DNA from: Pseudomonadota bacterium
GTDB taxonomy: Bacteria > Desulfobacterota > Desulfovibrionia > Desulfovibrionales > Desulfomicrobiaceae
Reading direction: 5' to 3'
NCBI GenBank assembly: GCA_018902545.1
Contig: JAHIQM010000016.1
Coordinates: 62,001-126,000, forward strand
Length of the DNA stretch: 64,000 nucleotides
Below, piece after piece: positions 28,377-37,481 of this stretch. Position numbers and translations under genes: made by a program. Each line of letters starts with the position of its first letter. Position 1 is the first letter of the stretch. Under the pieces are notes generated by a model. The model was not told the origin of the DNA and searched no databases. It saw only the letters and a program-made list of their open reading frames with translations.

Positions 28377-29437
28377 CGCACGTTCACCTGCGTGCCGTCC
28401 TCGACCTCGGCGTGACCGGCCACGATGAGCCTGTCACCGGCGGCCAGACCTTCAAGCACCTGCACGCGGTCGCCCTCGATGATGCCGAGCTGCACGGTGC
28501 GCGCCTGGGCCACCCCGTCCTGCTCCACGAAAACAACCCGCTCCCCGCCCTTGTCCTGCACGGTGAACAGCGGCGCGGTCACGGCGCCCTCTATCAGACG
28601 GCGCAAAAATGCACCCCGTGCGATCATGCCGGGACGGATCGCGCCGCCCTCGTTGTCCACCACCACGCGGACCTGAAAAGTGCGGGTCGCGGGGTCGGCC
28701 TTCCAGGCCACGAAATCAATCTCCCCCGCCCACTCCCGCTCGGGGTAAGCATCGACGCGCACCACGGCTTTTTGCCCCTGGGCCAGAAAACGCACGTCGC
28801 CTTCAGGCACGTCGAAGTTGATGCGCAGGGTCTCCACGTTGACGATATCCGCCACAGGATCCCCTTCGCCCACAAATTCCCCGGGATCGACATGGAGCCT
28901 GTTGACCACCCCGTCCAGGGTCGAGGTCACCGTGCCGTGGCTGAAATCAACCTCCGCCTCACGCAACCGGGTTCTGGCCGCGGTCAGCTCATTGCTCGCC
29001 TGGTCAAGTTCTTCTTTGGCCAGCACGCCCTGGGCGTAAAGCTGGCTTCTGCGCCGCGCCTGATCCTCGGCCAGGCGCAGACTCGCTCGCGCACGCTCCA
29101 GCGCCGCGCCCAGCGACGAAAGGTCGATACGCGCGATGGGTTCGCCCACGCGCACGCGCTGCCCCTCGGTCACCCCGGTCCACTCCACCACGCCGCCACG
29201 CTGCGCGGCCAACCGGATGTCATGCAGGGCCTCGGTCTGTCCGGGAAGGACCAGCATGTCGCGCATGACGACGGGGCGGACCTCTTCGGTCAGGACGTTG
29301 ACCACATGAACAGGCCGGGCCGCGTCCGACGCGTTGGAAGACGGAAAATCCGCAGGACCATTGGAGCACCCGACGATAAAAAAGCCCAGACAAAGGGCGA
29401 GACGCAAATACATATTTTTACCCTGAACCATATTCAT
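28373..29437 (-). CDS. RND efflux membrane-fusion lipoprotein
   Basis: A 354-aa periplasmic adaptor. The N-terminal lipoprotein signal ends in FFIVGCS, with the lipidated cysteine near residue 24. VRPVVMRDMLVLPGQTEALHDIRLAAQRGG starts the beta-barrel/lipoyl part. ALERARASLRLAEDQARRR is the coiled-coil hairpin. GVVNRLHVDPGEFVGEGDPVADI closes the lipoyl domain. The start is ATG at 29437 with GGAAG upstream; that ribosome site lies within the first copy of a 156-base duplicated repeat. A second ATG at 29413 is possible. It works with the pump gene it overlaps. Confidence 0.92.
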   Translation of the reverse strand: MNMVQGKNMYLRLALCLGFFIVGCSNGPADFPSSNASDAARPVHVVNVLTEEVRPVVMRDMLVLPGQTEALHDIRLAAQRGGVVEWTGVTEGQRVRVGEPIARIDLSSLGAALERARASLRLAEDQARRRSQLYAQGVLAKEELDQASNELTAARTRLREAEVDFSHGTVTSTLDGVVNRLHVDPGEFVGEGDPVADIVNVETLRINFDVPEGDVRFLAQGQKAVVRVDAYPEREWAGEIDFVAWKADPATRTFQVRVVVDNEGGAIRPGMIARGAFLRRLIEGAVTAPLFTVQDKGGERVVFVEQDGVAQARTVQLGIIEGDRVQVLEGLAAGDRLIVAGHAEVEDGTQVNVR

Positions 29438-29438
29438 T

Positions 29439-29750
29439 ATTTCTTCCAAAACCGACCACGGTCCTGGAGGTAAGGGGCTGGAAAGGTCCGAGTGCAAGGC
29501 GCAAGGCCAAAATGCAAGCCGAAGTGTAGCCTTCTACATGAGGCTCGTGCTTCACCCGCAGCAACGCACAAAATCGCCACCCAACCCAAACCAAATTTCT
29601 TCCAAAACCGACCACGGTCCTGGAGGTAAGGGGCTGGAAAGGTCCGAGTGCAAGGCGCAAGGCCGAATCACGAGCCGAAGTGTAGCCTTCTACATGAGGC
29701 TCGTGATTCGGCCGCAGCAACGCAGCAATCGGGCCTTTCCAGCCCCTTAC
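29439..29750. repeat. Two tandem 156-base direct repeats carrying palindromes (copies B and C)
   Basis: The segment beginning at 29439 is repeated from 29595. Both copies contain the same ATTTCTTCCAAAACC start, GTAAGGGGCTGGAAAGG, AGTGCAAGGCGCAAGGCC and GAAGTGTAGCCTTCTACATGAGGCTCGTG. The copies diverge in the left inner arm and at the right end: copy B (29470-29594) has decayed arms and lacks the right outer arm. The pair fills the whole gap between the efflux adaptor and manC, giving the adaptor its ribosome site and reaching the manC stop codon. Confidence 0.88.
29626..29750. repeat. Intact nested palindromic element (copy C)
   Basis: Outer arms at 29626-29642 and 29734-29750 (GTAAGGGGCTGGAAAGG and its complement) pair perfectly over 17 bases. 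Inner arms at 29661-29676 and 29698-29713 (GGCCGAATCACGAGCC and its complement) pair perfectly over 16 bases. Linkers GTGCAAGG...GCAA and GCAGCAACGCAGCAATCG are shared with copy A near 1 kb. The right outer arm contains the manC stop codon at 29747-29749. There is no coding capacity. Confidence 0.85.
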
Positions 29751-31156
29751 CGGCCGTAGAGGTCTTCGAAGCGGACGATATCATCTTCGCCGAGGTAGCT
29801 TCCAACCTGCACTTCAATCAGCTCCAGCGGAATCTTGCCCGGGTTGGCCAGGCGGTGCACCGCGCCCAGCGGCAGGTAAACGGACTCGTTTTCGCGCAGC
29901 AGAATTTCCTCATTGTCCCGGGTCACCACCGCCGTGCCCTGGACCACTACCCAGTGCTCGGCGCGGTGGAAATGTTTCTGCAGGGACAACACCTGACCCG
30001 CGGTGACCACGATGCGCTTGACCTGATAGCGCGCGCCGTCACCGATGGACTCGTAATGTCCCCATGGCCGAAAGACTTTTTTGTGCGACACGGCCTCAAT
30101 GCGGTTCTCGGCTTTAAGTTTGTCCACGATCATCTTCACTTCCTGCACCCGGTCGCGCGGGGAGATCAGCACCGCGTCGGAGGTCTCGACCACGATGTGG
30201 TTCTCGAGCCCCACGGCCGCCAGAAGGCGCGTCTCTGCGTGCAGATAGGAATCGTGCACGTCGCAGAGCACCACGTCCCCCCTGGTCACGTTGCCGCTCT
30301 CGTCCTTGCCCCCGGCCTGCCACAGGGCGTCCCAGGAGCCCAGATCGTTCCAGCCGCAGGACAGGGGGATCATCACGCCCTTGTCCGTCTGCTCCATGAC
30401 CGCGTAATCGACGGAGTCTTCAGGACAGGCGGCAAAGGCGTCCCTGTCCAGACGCAGAAAATCGAGGTCACGCCCGGCCAGGTCCAGGGCCTTGCGGCAG
30501 GACTCCACGATGGCCGGGGCGAAGCGCTCCAGTTCGGCCAGCACGGCCCCTGCCCGGAACACGAACATACCCGAATTCCAGAAATACTGTCCCGAGGCGA
30601 CGTACGTCTCGGCCGTGGCCAGATCGGGCTTTTCGACAAAACGCTCGATGGCGCGGGCGGATGACTGCGCAAGGGCCGGGCCCTGCAGAATGTAGCCGTA
30701 TCCGGTCTCGGGAGCCGAGGGGACGATGCCGAAGGTGACCAGGTGGCCGGCGGCGGCATGCATGGCGGCCTGCCGCACCGCCTCGTGAAACTGTTCCGGG
30801 TCGCCGATGAGATGGTCCGCCGGGAGCACGAGGAGTACGGCGTCAGGGTCCATGCTCTGGGCCAGCAACGCCGCGACGGCCACGGCCGGGGCGGTGTTGC
30901 GGCCCACAGGCTCAAGGACGATGGAAGCCGGGGAGACGTCCATGGCCCGCATCTGCTCGGCGATGATAAAACGGTGTTCCTCGTTGCAGATGATGATGGG
31001 GTCGGCGACCTCATCGAGGCCCTGCAGGCGCAGGAGGGTGTTCTGGACCAGGGTCCGGTCGTCGATAAGCGGTAAGAGCTGCTTGGGATAGAGCTTACGC
31101 GAGAGGGGCCAAAGCCTGGTGCCGGAACCCCCGGCCAGGATGACTGGAATGATCAT
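29747..31156 (-). CDS. manC: Mannose-1-phosphate guanylyltransferase / mannose-6-phosphate isomerase
   Basis: A 469-aa bifunctional enzyme making GDP-mannose for surface polysaccharides. The N-terminal pyrophosphorylase has GGSGTRLWPLSRKLYPKQ (residues about 8-25) and FVEKPD near residue 170. The C-terminal cupin isomerase has PWGHYESIG, QKHFHRAEHW and the zinc-binding histidines. Length is typical of type II enzymes. The start is ATG at 31156, with GGAG upstream. It is monocistronic here and divergent from the rhodanese-rubrerythrin gene. The last codons lie in a palindromic repeat. Confidence 0.95.
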   Translation of the reverse strand: MIIPVILAGGSGTRLWPLSRKLYPKQLLPLIDDRTLVQNTLLRLQGLDEVADPIIICNEEHRFIIAEQMRAMDVSPASIVLEPVGRNTAPAVAVAALLAQSMDPDAVLLVLPADHLIGDPEQFHEAVRQAAMHAAAGHLVTFGIVPSAPETGYGYILQGPALAQSSARAIERFVEKPDLATAETYVASGQYFWNSGMFVFRAGAVLAELERFAPAIVESCRKALDLAGRDLDFLRLDRDAFAACPEDSVDYAVMEQTDKGVMIPLSCGWNDLGSWDALWQAGGKDESGNVTRGDVVLCDVHDSYLHAETRLLAAVGLENHIVVETSDAVLISPRDRVQEVKMIVDKLKAENRIEAVSHKKVFRPWGHYESIGDGARYQVKRIVVTAGQVLSLQKHFHRAEHWVVVQGTAVVTRDNEEILLRENESVYLPLGAVHRLANPGKIPLELIEVQVGSYLGEDDIVRFEDLYGR

Positions 31157-31371
31157 ATTCTGCTCCAGGAAGAGTGATGGTGACATGCGCGACAAATCCC
31201 GGTCCATCTACCGCGTATGATGACAAAATCAAATACCAATTCCACAGCCCGGGACGCAAAGCGCTGCTCGCGCATTCCCGGCCGGCAAGCCTCGCCAAGG
31301 GGTCTGGATTTATGAAAGTCTTTGTCGTACAGGGAGGGTTAACGCCAACCACGGCATACAACGAGGCAGGA
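31157..31371. promoter_or_regulatory. Divergent region manC / rhodanese-rubrerythrin
   Basis: 215 bases between divergent starts. I see no clear -35/-10 pair, hairpin or small gene. It should contain both promoters. Confidence 0.3.
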
Positions 31372-32205
31372 ATGACCAGACAAGTGATCAATATCTTTCC
31401 GGACGAACTGGAAGAATTCAGGTCCAAGACCAGAGAGCGCAACTACCTTCTGATCGATGTCCGCCAGCCCGGGGAATTCGCCGAAAGCCATATCCCCGGA
31501 GCCCAGCTCATCCCTCTGCCGGAGATCGAAAAGCGCGTGGCGGAACTGGACGGCGAAAAGAACCTGATCCTGTACTGTCGCACCGGCGGCAGGTCCGCCG
31601 TGGCCGCAGCCCTCATCAAGGACGCCGGGGCCAGGGACGGCATGCTCTACAACCTGGTCGGCGGCATCACCGGCTGGGAAGGCACGGGATTGAAAGACAT
31701 CCCGCACCTTGAGCTCTTTCCGCGAGACATGGCCTTAAACCAGACCCTTTACCGGGCCATGAACATGGAGAAAGGAGCCTGGCTCTTCTACAATGATCTC
31801 TCACGGGAATATGCCGGCACGGAACTCGGCGACATGGTAAAAAATCTGGGCAGCAAGGAAGAGACGCATGCCCGCAGCATCTTCACCTACTGGAAGAAAA
31901 ACAGCCCCACTCCGATCACGGACAGTTTCGAGGACACCTTCGAGCGCCTCGACGGACGGATCATGGAAGGAGGCAAGCCCGTCTCGGCCTGGATGGCCCG
32001 CCTGGGCAAGGACCCCGAAGACCGCATGTTGCGTCTGCTGGAGTTGGCCTGCGAGATCGAATACTACGCCTATGACCTTTACCGGGGCCTGGCCAAGCGC
32101 GACCGCGATGCGGAGGCGGTGCAGACCTACCTGCTGCTGTCCGAACAGGAAAAGGCCCACGTCCGCGTCATTACCAAGGCCCTGGACCGCTTCTTTGGCG
32201 ATTGA
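31372..32205 (+). CDS. Rhodanese-rubrerythrin fusion protein
   Basis: A 277-aa cytoplasmic fusion. Residues 20-110 are a rhodanese sulfurtransferase domain with DVRQPGEF, HIPGA and the catalytic loop CRTGGRS (Cys69). Residues 118-277 are a ferritin-like/rubrerythrin domain with helical metal-ligand motifs: MEKGAWLFYNDL, KEETHARSI (EExH), ELACEIEYYAYDLY and SEQEKAHV (ExxH). There is no C-terminal rubredoxin. The pairing suggests sulfur transfer combined with a di-iron centre, perhaps in persulfide or peroxide handling. The start is ATG at 31372, with AGGA upstream and the domain beginning immediately after. It overlaps the DUF362 gene. Confidence 0.85.
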   Translation: MTRQVINIFPDELEEFRSKTRERNYLLIDVRQPGEFAESHIPGAQLIPLPEIEKRVAELDGEKNLILYCRTGGRSAVAAALIKDAGARDGMLYNLVGGITGWEGTGLKDIPHLELFPRDMALNQTLYRAMNMEKGAWLFYNDLSREYAGTELGDMVKNLGSKEETHARSIFTYWKKNSPTPITDSFEDTFERLDGRIMEGGKPVSAWMARLGKDPEDRMLRLLELACEIEYYAYDLYRGLAKRDRDAEAVQTYLLLSEQEKAHVRVITKALDRFFGD

Positions 32206-33109
32206 TGTCTTCCTGCGGCAGGCGCCGGACTACGCCCACGCCGCGAGGATGGTTCCGGAACTGCTTGAGTCCGTGCTGCCGGATATCTCGGGAGCGCGGC
32301 TGCTGATCAAGCCCAACTTCGTGGCCCTGCGCAACGCCCATCTGTGCTGCACGAGCCCGGTCATTATCGCCGCAGTTGCCCGGCACTGCGTGGAACGCGG
32401 AGCACGGGTCACCGTCGGCGACTCCCCCGCCTTCGGCACGGCCCAGGCCATCGCCCGGGCCATCGGGCTACCGGACCTGCTGCAACCCCTTGGGGTCGAG
32501 GTCGTGACCTTAAACCGGGGAGTTCCCGTCACAAGCGCGGGTGTCCCGGTCCAGGTTTCGGCCGACGCGCTGGAAGCCGACCTGATCGTGAACCTCCCCA
32601 AATTCAAGGCCCACTCGCAGATGCGTTTCAGCGGCGCGGTCAAGAACCTTTTCGGATGTGTGACTGGCGTGCGCAAAGCCTGGCTGCACGCCCTGCACGG
32701 AGACAAGCAGGGGCGGTTCACAGCCATGATCTGCGGGCTCATGCAGGTGCTGCCGCCCTCGATCAGCCTTGTGGACGGCGTGACGGCCATGCACCGCACC
32801 GGCCCCATCGCCGGGGACGCATTTCCCCTTGGCCTGCTCGGTGCAAGCGTCAGCCCGGTGGCCCTGGACACGGCGGCGGGCATGGTCCTGAAGGGCACGC
32901 CGAACCATTTTCCCATCTGGAAACAGTGCGACTGCGCAGGGTTGCCGGGAGCCGACCCCCTGACCCTGAACTTTCCGTTGCACAGGCCAAAGGATTTCGA
33001 CGCCAAGGGCTTTGTCCTTCCGGAAACCCTCAAGCCGGAGTCGTTCCGGCCGGACATCCTGCTCAAAAGCCTGGTCAAGCGCATCTGGCTAGCGCGTTTC
33101 AAACACTAA
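32195..33109 (+). CDS. DUF362-domain protein
   Basis: About 304 aa. ARLLIKPNFVALRNAHLCCTSPVIIAAVA and RGARVTVGDSPAFGTAQ are the hallmarks of DUF362, whose members often accompany Fe-S or anaerobic redox genes. No 4Fe-4S ferredoxin motif is present at the C-terminus, unlike larger DUF362 proteins. No ATG is in frame at the natural N-terminus: the best start is TTG at 32195, 11 bases inside the previous gene, since the conserved domain begins there. ATG at 32249 would remove the first strand. Function is unknown. Confidence 0.72.
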   Translation: MAIDVFLRQAPDYAHAARMVPELLESVLPDISGARLLIKPNFVALRNAHLCCTSPVIIAAVARHCVERGARVTVGDSPAFGTAQAIARAIGLPDLLQPLGVEVVTLNRGVPVTSAGVPVQVSADALEADLIVNLPKFKAHSQMRFSGAVKNLFGCVTGVRKAWLHALHGDKQGRFTAMICGLMQVLPPSISLVDGVTAMHRTGPIAGDAFPLGLLGASVSPVALDTAAGMVLKGTPNHFPIWKQCDCAGLPGADPLTLNFPLHRPKDFDAKGFVLPETLKPESFRPDILLKSLVKRIWLARFKH

Positions 33110-33162
33110 AGACGTCAAGGGCAGCGCTCCTGAAAAGCACACGAAAACACCGGACACCGCAC

Positions 33163-35463
33163 ATGCTCACGCAACGCTGGAAATGGATCATCACCGGAGG
33201 GGTGCAGGGGGTGGGCTTTCGACCCTTCGTCTACAAGGCGGCCCTGCACGCCCGGGTCACCGGACAGGTCCTGAACACCCCCGAAGGAGTGCTCATCGAA
33301 ATCCAGGGCACCTCGGACAGTCTGCGCACCTTCGAAGACACCTTTCAGGCCACCATCCCGCCCCTGGCCCGCATTGTGACCTGGGAGCGGGAAACCGTCG
33401 AACCGATGCCCGGCGAAGACACCTTCCAGATCCTCAAGAGCACCGGCGGCCATGGGCATCAAGTGCTCATCAGCCCCGACGTGGCCACCTGCGACGACTG
33501 CATCGGGGACATTCATGACCCGGCCAACCGCAGGCACCGCTACGCGTTCACCAACTGCACCAACTGCGGGCCGCGCTACACCATCACCCGCTCCATCCCC
33601 TACGACCGGGCGACCACCTCCATGAGCTGTTTCCCGCTCTGCCCGGACTGCCAGGAAGAATACGAAAATCCCCTGGACCGGCGCTTCCACGCCCAGCCCA
33701 ACGCCTGCCCCGTGTGCGGACCAAGGCTGTGGCTGACGGACAAGGCGGGCCACACGCTGTGCGAAAACAGCGACGCCGTGCGCCGCACGGCGGACCTGCT
33801 GCTGGGCGGAGGGCTGGTGGCCATGAAGGGCCTGGGCGGATTCCACCTTGTCTGCGACGCCCGTGACCAGGAGGCCGTGCAGTTGCTGCGGGACCGCAAG
33901 AATCGCAAGGACAAGCCCCTGGCCATCATGGTCCGCGACCTCGATGCCGCCCGCGCCTTCTGTGTCCTGTCCGAGGCCGAAGAGGAACTCTTGTGCGGCA
34001 GACAGAGGCCCATCGTTCTGGCCGAAGGTCGCAAAAACACGGGACTCGCGCCGGGGCTTTCCCCGGACACGGAGTTTTTAGGGCTCATGCTGCCCTACAC
34101 TCCCCTGCACCATGTGCTCTTTGCCGAACTCGACCGCGACGAAGACTTGCCCGCGGCCCTGGTCATGACCTCGGGCAACGCGAGCTCGGACCCCATCTGT
34201 CTTGGCAACCGCGAAGCCCTGCGACGCCTGGGCGGCATCGCCGATCATTTCCTGCTGCACGACCGCGACATCCTGATCCGCTGCGACGACTCGGTGCTGC
34301 GGGTGGCGGGCGGGCGGCCCCAGTTCATGCGCAGGGCGCGCGGCTATACTCCCGCTCCCATCGACCTGGCCCAGGACGGACCCGTCGTGCTTGGCGTAGG
34401 CCCCCTGCTCAAAAACACCCTCTGCCTGAGCAAAGGGCGGCAAGCCTTTGTCTCGCAGCATATCGGCGATCTGGAGCATCTGGAAGCCTACGGCTTTTTC
34501 CGCGAAATCTGCAGCCACCTGCAGGACATCCTGCAAGTCGAGCCCGAGGCCGTGGTCCACGACCTGCATCCGGATTTTCTGAGCACGGCCTTTGCCCACG
34601 AGTCCGGCCTGCCCTGTCTGCCGCTGCAACATCACTTCGCGCACATTCATGCCGTGCTGGCCGAGAATGGGCACATCGGCCCGGCCCTCGGCCTGGCCCT
34701 GGACGGCGTGGGCCTTGGCGACGACGGAACCCTGTGGGGCGGCGAGGCCCTGCTGGTCAACACGGCCAAGCTGGAACACAGGCGGCTGGCGCGCTTTTCA
34801 CAGATCATGCTGCCCGGCGGGGACGCGGCCACGCGCGAGCCCTGGAGACTGGCCCGGGCCTGCCTGTACGCCTTAAACATCCACGCCCCGGGCGAAAGAC
34901 CCTGGCCGTGGCTTTGCGAGCACGCCGCCGCAGACAAGGTCGTCGGCCAGGCCCTCGCACGGCGCATCAACACCCCGGTGTCTTCCAGCTGCGGCCGCCT
35001 TTTTGATGCGGTCTCGGCCATGCTCGGCCTGTGCGAACGCATTTCCTACGAAGGCCAGGCAGCCATCCGGCTGGAAGCGATACAGGACAAGAACGAAAAA
35101 GGGGTTTATTCATGCCCCATGATCGAATATGAAGAGATCACGGAACTCGACACGCTCACGCTTTTTGCGCAGGTTCACGCCGAGTGGCAGGGCGGGGAAA
35201 GCGCGGCCAGAATCAGCAGGCGCTTTCACCGCGGCCTTATCGAAGGCCTGACCAGGCTCAGCGTCCGGCTGGCCGAAAAAAGCTCCTGCTCCACCGTGGC
35301 CCTGAGCGGCGGAGTCATGCAAAACCTGACCCTGGCAACGGAGCTGCCCCGGGCCTTGGCCGAACACGGCCTCGCCGTCCTGGCCCACCGGGACCTGCCG
35401 CCCAACGACGCCTGCATCTCTCTGGGCCAGGCCGCTTACGGCCGCCTGGTCCTGCAACCCTAA
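33163..35463 (+). CDS. hypF: [NiFe]-hydrogenase maturation carbamoyltransferase
   Basis: A 766-aa protein that makes the thiocarboxamide precursor of the hydrogenase cyanide ligands with HypE. Its domains are acylphosphatase (residues 1-95, GVQGVGFRPFVY), two zinc fingers with CxxC pairs (about 108-190: CDDC, CTNC, CPDC, CPVC), a YrdC-like domain (about 200-380, KDKPLAIMV) and a Kae1-like carbamoyltransferase (about 390-766, HHFAHIHAVLAE and LSGGVMQN). The full length matches the family. The start is ATG at 33163, with only weak ribosome site sequence. No hypABCDE or hydrogenase genes lie in the window, so the maturation set is dispersed. Confidence 0.96.
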   Translation: MLTQRWKWIITGGVQGVGFRPFVYKAALHARVTGQVLNTPEGVLIEIQGTSDSLRTFEDTFQATIPPLARIVTWERETVEPMPGEDTFQILKSTGGHGHQVLISPDVATCDDCIGDIHDPANRRHRYAFTNCTNCGPRYTITRSIPYDRATTSMSCFPLCPDCQEEYENPLDRRFHAQPNACPVCGPRLWLTDKAGHTLCENSDAVRRTADLLLGGGLVAMKGLGGFHLVCDARDQEAVQLLRDRKNRKDKPLAIMVRDLDAARAFCVLSEAEEELLCGRQRPIVLAEGRKNTGLAPGLSPDTEFLGLMLPYTPLHHVLFAELDRDEDLPAALVMTSGNASSDPICLGNREALRRLGGIADHFLLHDRDILIRCDDSVLRVAGGRPQFMRRARGYTPAPIDLAQDGPVVLGVGPLLKNTLCLSKGRQAFVSQHIGDLEHLEAYGFFREICSHLQDILQVEPEAVVHDLHPDFLSTAFAHESGLPCLPLQHHFAHIHAVLAENGHIGPALGLALDGVGLGDDGTLWGGEALLVNTAKLEHRRLARFSQIMLPGGDAATREPWRLARACLYALNIHAPGERPWPWLCEHAAADKVVGQALARRINTPVSSSCGRLFDAVSAMLGLCERISYEGQAAIRLEAIQDKNEKGVYSCPMIEYEEITELDTLTLFAQVHAEWQGGESAARISRRFHRGLIEGLTRLSVRLAEKSSCSTVALSGGVMQNLTLATELPRALAEHGLAVLAHRDLPPNDACISLGQAAYGRLVLQP

Positions 35464-35477
35464 CCGGAGCGCATCCC

Positions 35478-37313
35478 GTGGAAATACTCGCCCGCATCAA
35501 GGCAATCTTCAGCTTCTTATGGAAGGTTTTAAGCACCACCAGAACCGTTCTGGCCAACGTGTTCTTTCTGATCGTGGTCATCATATTCGCTGCGGTATTT
35601 TTCACCGACAGCAAGGAGACGCTGCGACAGAACTCGGTCCTGGTCATCAATCCTTCCGGCACCCTTGTGGAACAGAGCAGCGCCCCGGAACCAACCCAGG
35701 CCTTGCTAAATAAAATGGGACGGGAAACCGCCAAGCCTGATGAAACCAAGACCCAGGACGTCATCGACGCCATCCGCCGGGCCGCCACGGATTCCAGAAT
35801 CCTGGCCCTGGTCATCGATCCCCGCGACCTGCAGGGCTGCGACACAACCAAACTTCTCGACATCGGCAAGGCCATCCGGGACTTCAAGGAGACAGGCAAG
35901 CCCGTGCTGGCGCACTCCATGGTCTACACCCAGGGGCAATACCTGCTATCGTCGTATGCCGACACGATCTCCGTCAATCCGCTGGGCGGGGTGCTGATCA
36001 CGGGATTTGGCATGTATCAGGCATATTTCAAGGGCTTGCTCGACAAGACCCGCATCAATTTTCACGTCTTTCGCGTCGGCGATTACAAGACCGCCGTGGA
36101 ACCTTTCGTGCGCGAATCCATGTCCGAAGAAGCAAAAGAGGCCGGACGGGAATGGCTGGGCGGACTCTGGCAGGCCTATCTGGACGAGGCGGGCAGGAAC
36201 CGCAGCGTGTCCCCTGCCGACATCATGTCCTATGTGGAGAACATCGACACCAAGCTCGAAGCCGTGGGTGGCGACGCCGCCCGGTTGGCCGTGACCGCGA
36301 AGCTGGTCGACGAAATCAAAACCTCTTCCCAGTTCGACCAGCTGCTGGCCGGCAAGACCGGAAAAAGACTCCAGGACCTGCACCGGGTCAACTTTCAGGA
36401 TTACCTGGCAATTCTGGGTCCGGCTCGTCCGGCGGGCAAGGAGAACATCGCCATCATCCGCGCCCGGGGCGCCATCCTGCCCGGCAAACAGCCCGAAAAC
36501 ATGACCGGAAGCGAATCCATCGCCCAACTCTTCCAGAAGGCGCGCCAGGATCCGACCATTCTGGCCGTGGTCCTGCGCCTGGACAGCCCCGGCGGCAGCG
36601 CGGCAGCCTCCGAGGAAATCCACCACGAGATCGCGCGCACCCAGGAAGCGGGCAAGCCCGTAGTAGTCTCCATGGGCAGCGTGGCCGCCTCGGGAGCGTA
36701 CTGGATCGCGGCCGGAGCCAACCGTATCGTGGCCGCCCCGACCACCCTGACCGGCTCCATAGGCATCTTCGCCGCTTTCCCCACCTTCGAGGACACGGCC
36801 AGAGAGCTTGGAGTGACCTCCGACGGTATCGGCACGACACCGCTGGCCGACCTCGGCAATCCCCTGCGGCCCCTGTCTTTCCAGAGCGAACGGGCCATCA
36901 GGCAATTGCTGCGTTTTGGCTACGACCTCTTTATCACCCGCGTGGCCAACGGCCGGCGCATGGCCCCGGCCGAGGTCGAAAATTCGGCCCAGGGGCGGGT
37001 CTTTCTGGGACAAGTCGCCCACGAGCGCAAACTGGTTGATCAGATCGGGGACCTGGACGACGCCCTCCTGACCGCCGCCAGCCTGGCGGGCCTGACCGTG
37101 GTCAACAGCATCGAATTGCGTCGCGATCCCTCTTCCCAAGAAAAAATCATGGAAGCCCTGTTCTCTTCGGCCCAGGCGGTCTTCATGCCGCAGTCACCGG
37201 CCATAAGCAGATTGCTGAACGTGGTCGAAGCCCAGGCCCGGATTCTGGACAGTTTCGTCGACCCCAACCATATCTACGCCCGCAGCCTTGAGTGTGAGGC
37301 GTCGCTCTTCTGA
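35478..37313 (+). CDS. sppA: Signal peptide peptidase SppA, long (67-kDa) type
   Basis: A 611-aa inner-membrane serine protease that degrades cleaved signal peptides. One N-terminal membrane anchor spans about residues 24-43. The catalytic dyad is Lys204 (GDYKTAVEPF) in the first half and Ser405 (VAASGAYWIAA) in the second, with the tandem ClpP-like repeat typical of the long form. LDSPGGSAAASEEI lies near residue 369. The start is GTG at 35478, nine bases after GGAG, 15 bases beyond hypF. A strong terminator follows. Confidence 0.95.
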   Translation: MEILARIKAIFSFLWKVLSTTRTVLANVFFLIVVIIFAAVFFTDSKETLRQNSVLVINPSGTLVEQSSAPEPTQALLNKMGRETAKPDETKTQDVIDAIRRAATDSRILALVIDPRDLQGCDTTKLLDIGKAIRDFKETGKPVLAHSMVYTQGQYLLSSYADTISVNPLGGVLITGFGMYQAYFKGLLDKTRINFHVFRVGDYKTAVEPFVRESMSEEAKEAGREWLGGLWQAYLDEAGRNRSVSPADIMSYVENIDTKLEAVGGDAARLAVTAKLVDEIKTSSQFDQLLAGKTGKRLQDLHRVNFQDYLAILGPARPAGKENIAIIRARGAILPGKQPENMTGSESIAQLFQKARQDPTILAVVLRLDSPGGSAAASEEIHHEIARTQEAGKPVVVSMGSVAASGAYWIAAGANRIVAAPTTLTGSIGIFAAFPTFEDTARELGVTSDGIGTTPLADLGNPLRPLSFQSERAIRQLLRFGYDLFITRVANGRRMAPAEVENSAQGRVFLGQVAHERKLVDQIGDLDDALLTAASLAGLTVVNSIELRRDPSSQEKIMEALFSSAQAVFMPQSPAISRLLNVVEAQARILDSFVDPNHIYARSLECEASLF

Positions 37314-37321
37314 TTCCATCT

Positions 37322-37361
37322 CCCCGCCCGGCGCAGGCCGCCGGGCGGGACCCCGCTTTTT
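37322..37361 (+). terminator. Rho-independent terminator after sppA
   Basis: CCCGCCCGGCG and CGCCGGGCGGG form an 11-base GC stem around CAGGC. A short spacer (ACCCCGC) and five T residues follow. Confidence 0.75.
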
Positions 37362-37481
37362 GTGCCTTGCCAACCCCTCGCCTTGTGTTTAAATTTTAGT
37401 TTTGCCTGACGGCGAATTCTTTTTCGCGTCATTCCAAACAGCAGCAGCCGCTTGCCGGCTTCACATACGGAAAAAACCACC

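Noticed and set aside
29439-29750. Repeats as ends of an insertion sequence
   Set aside because: The interval is non-coding, no transposase is nearby, and the duplication is a direct tandem rather than flanking inverted ends.
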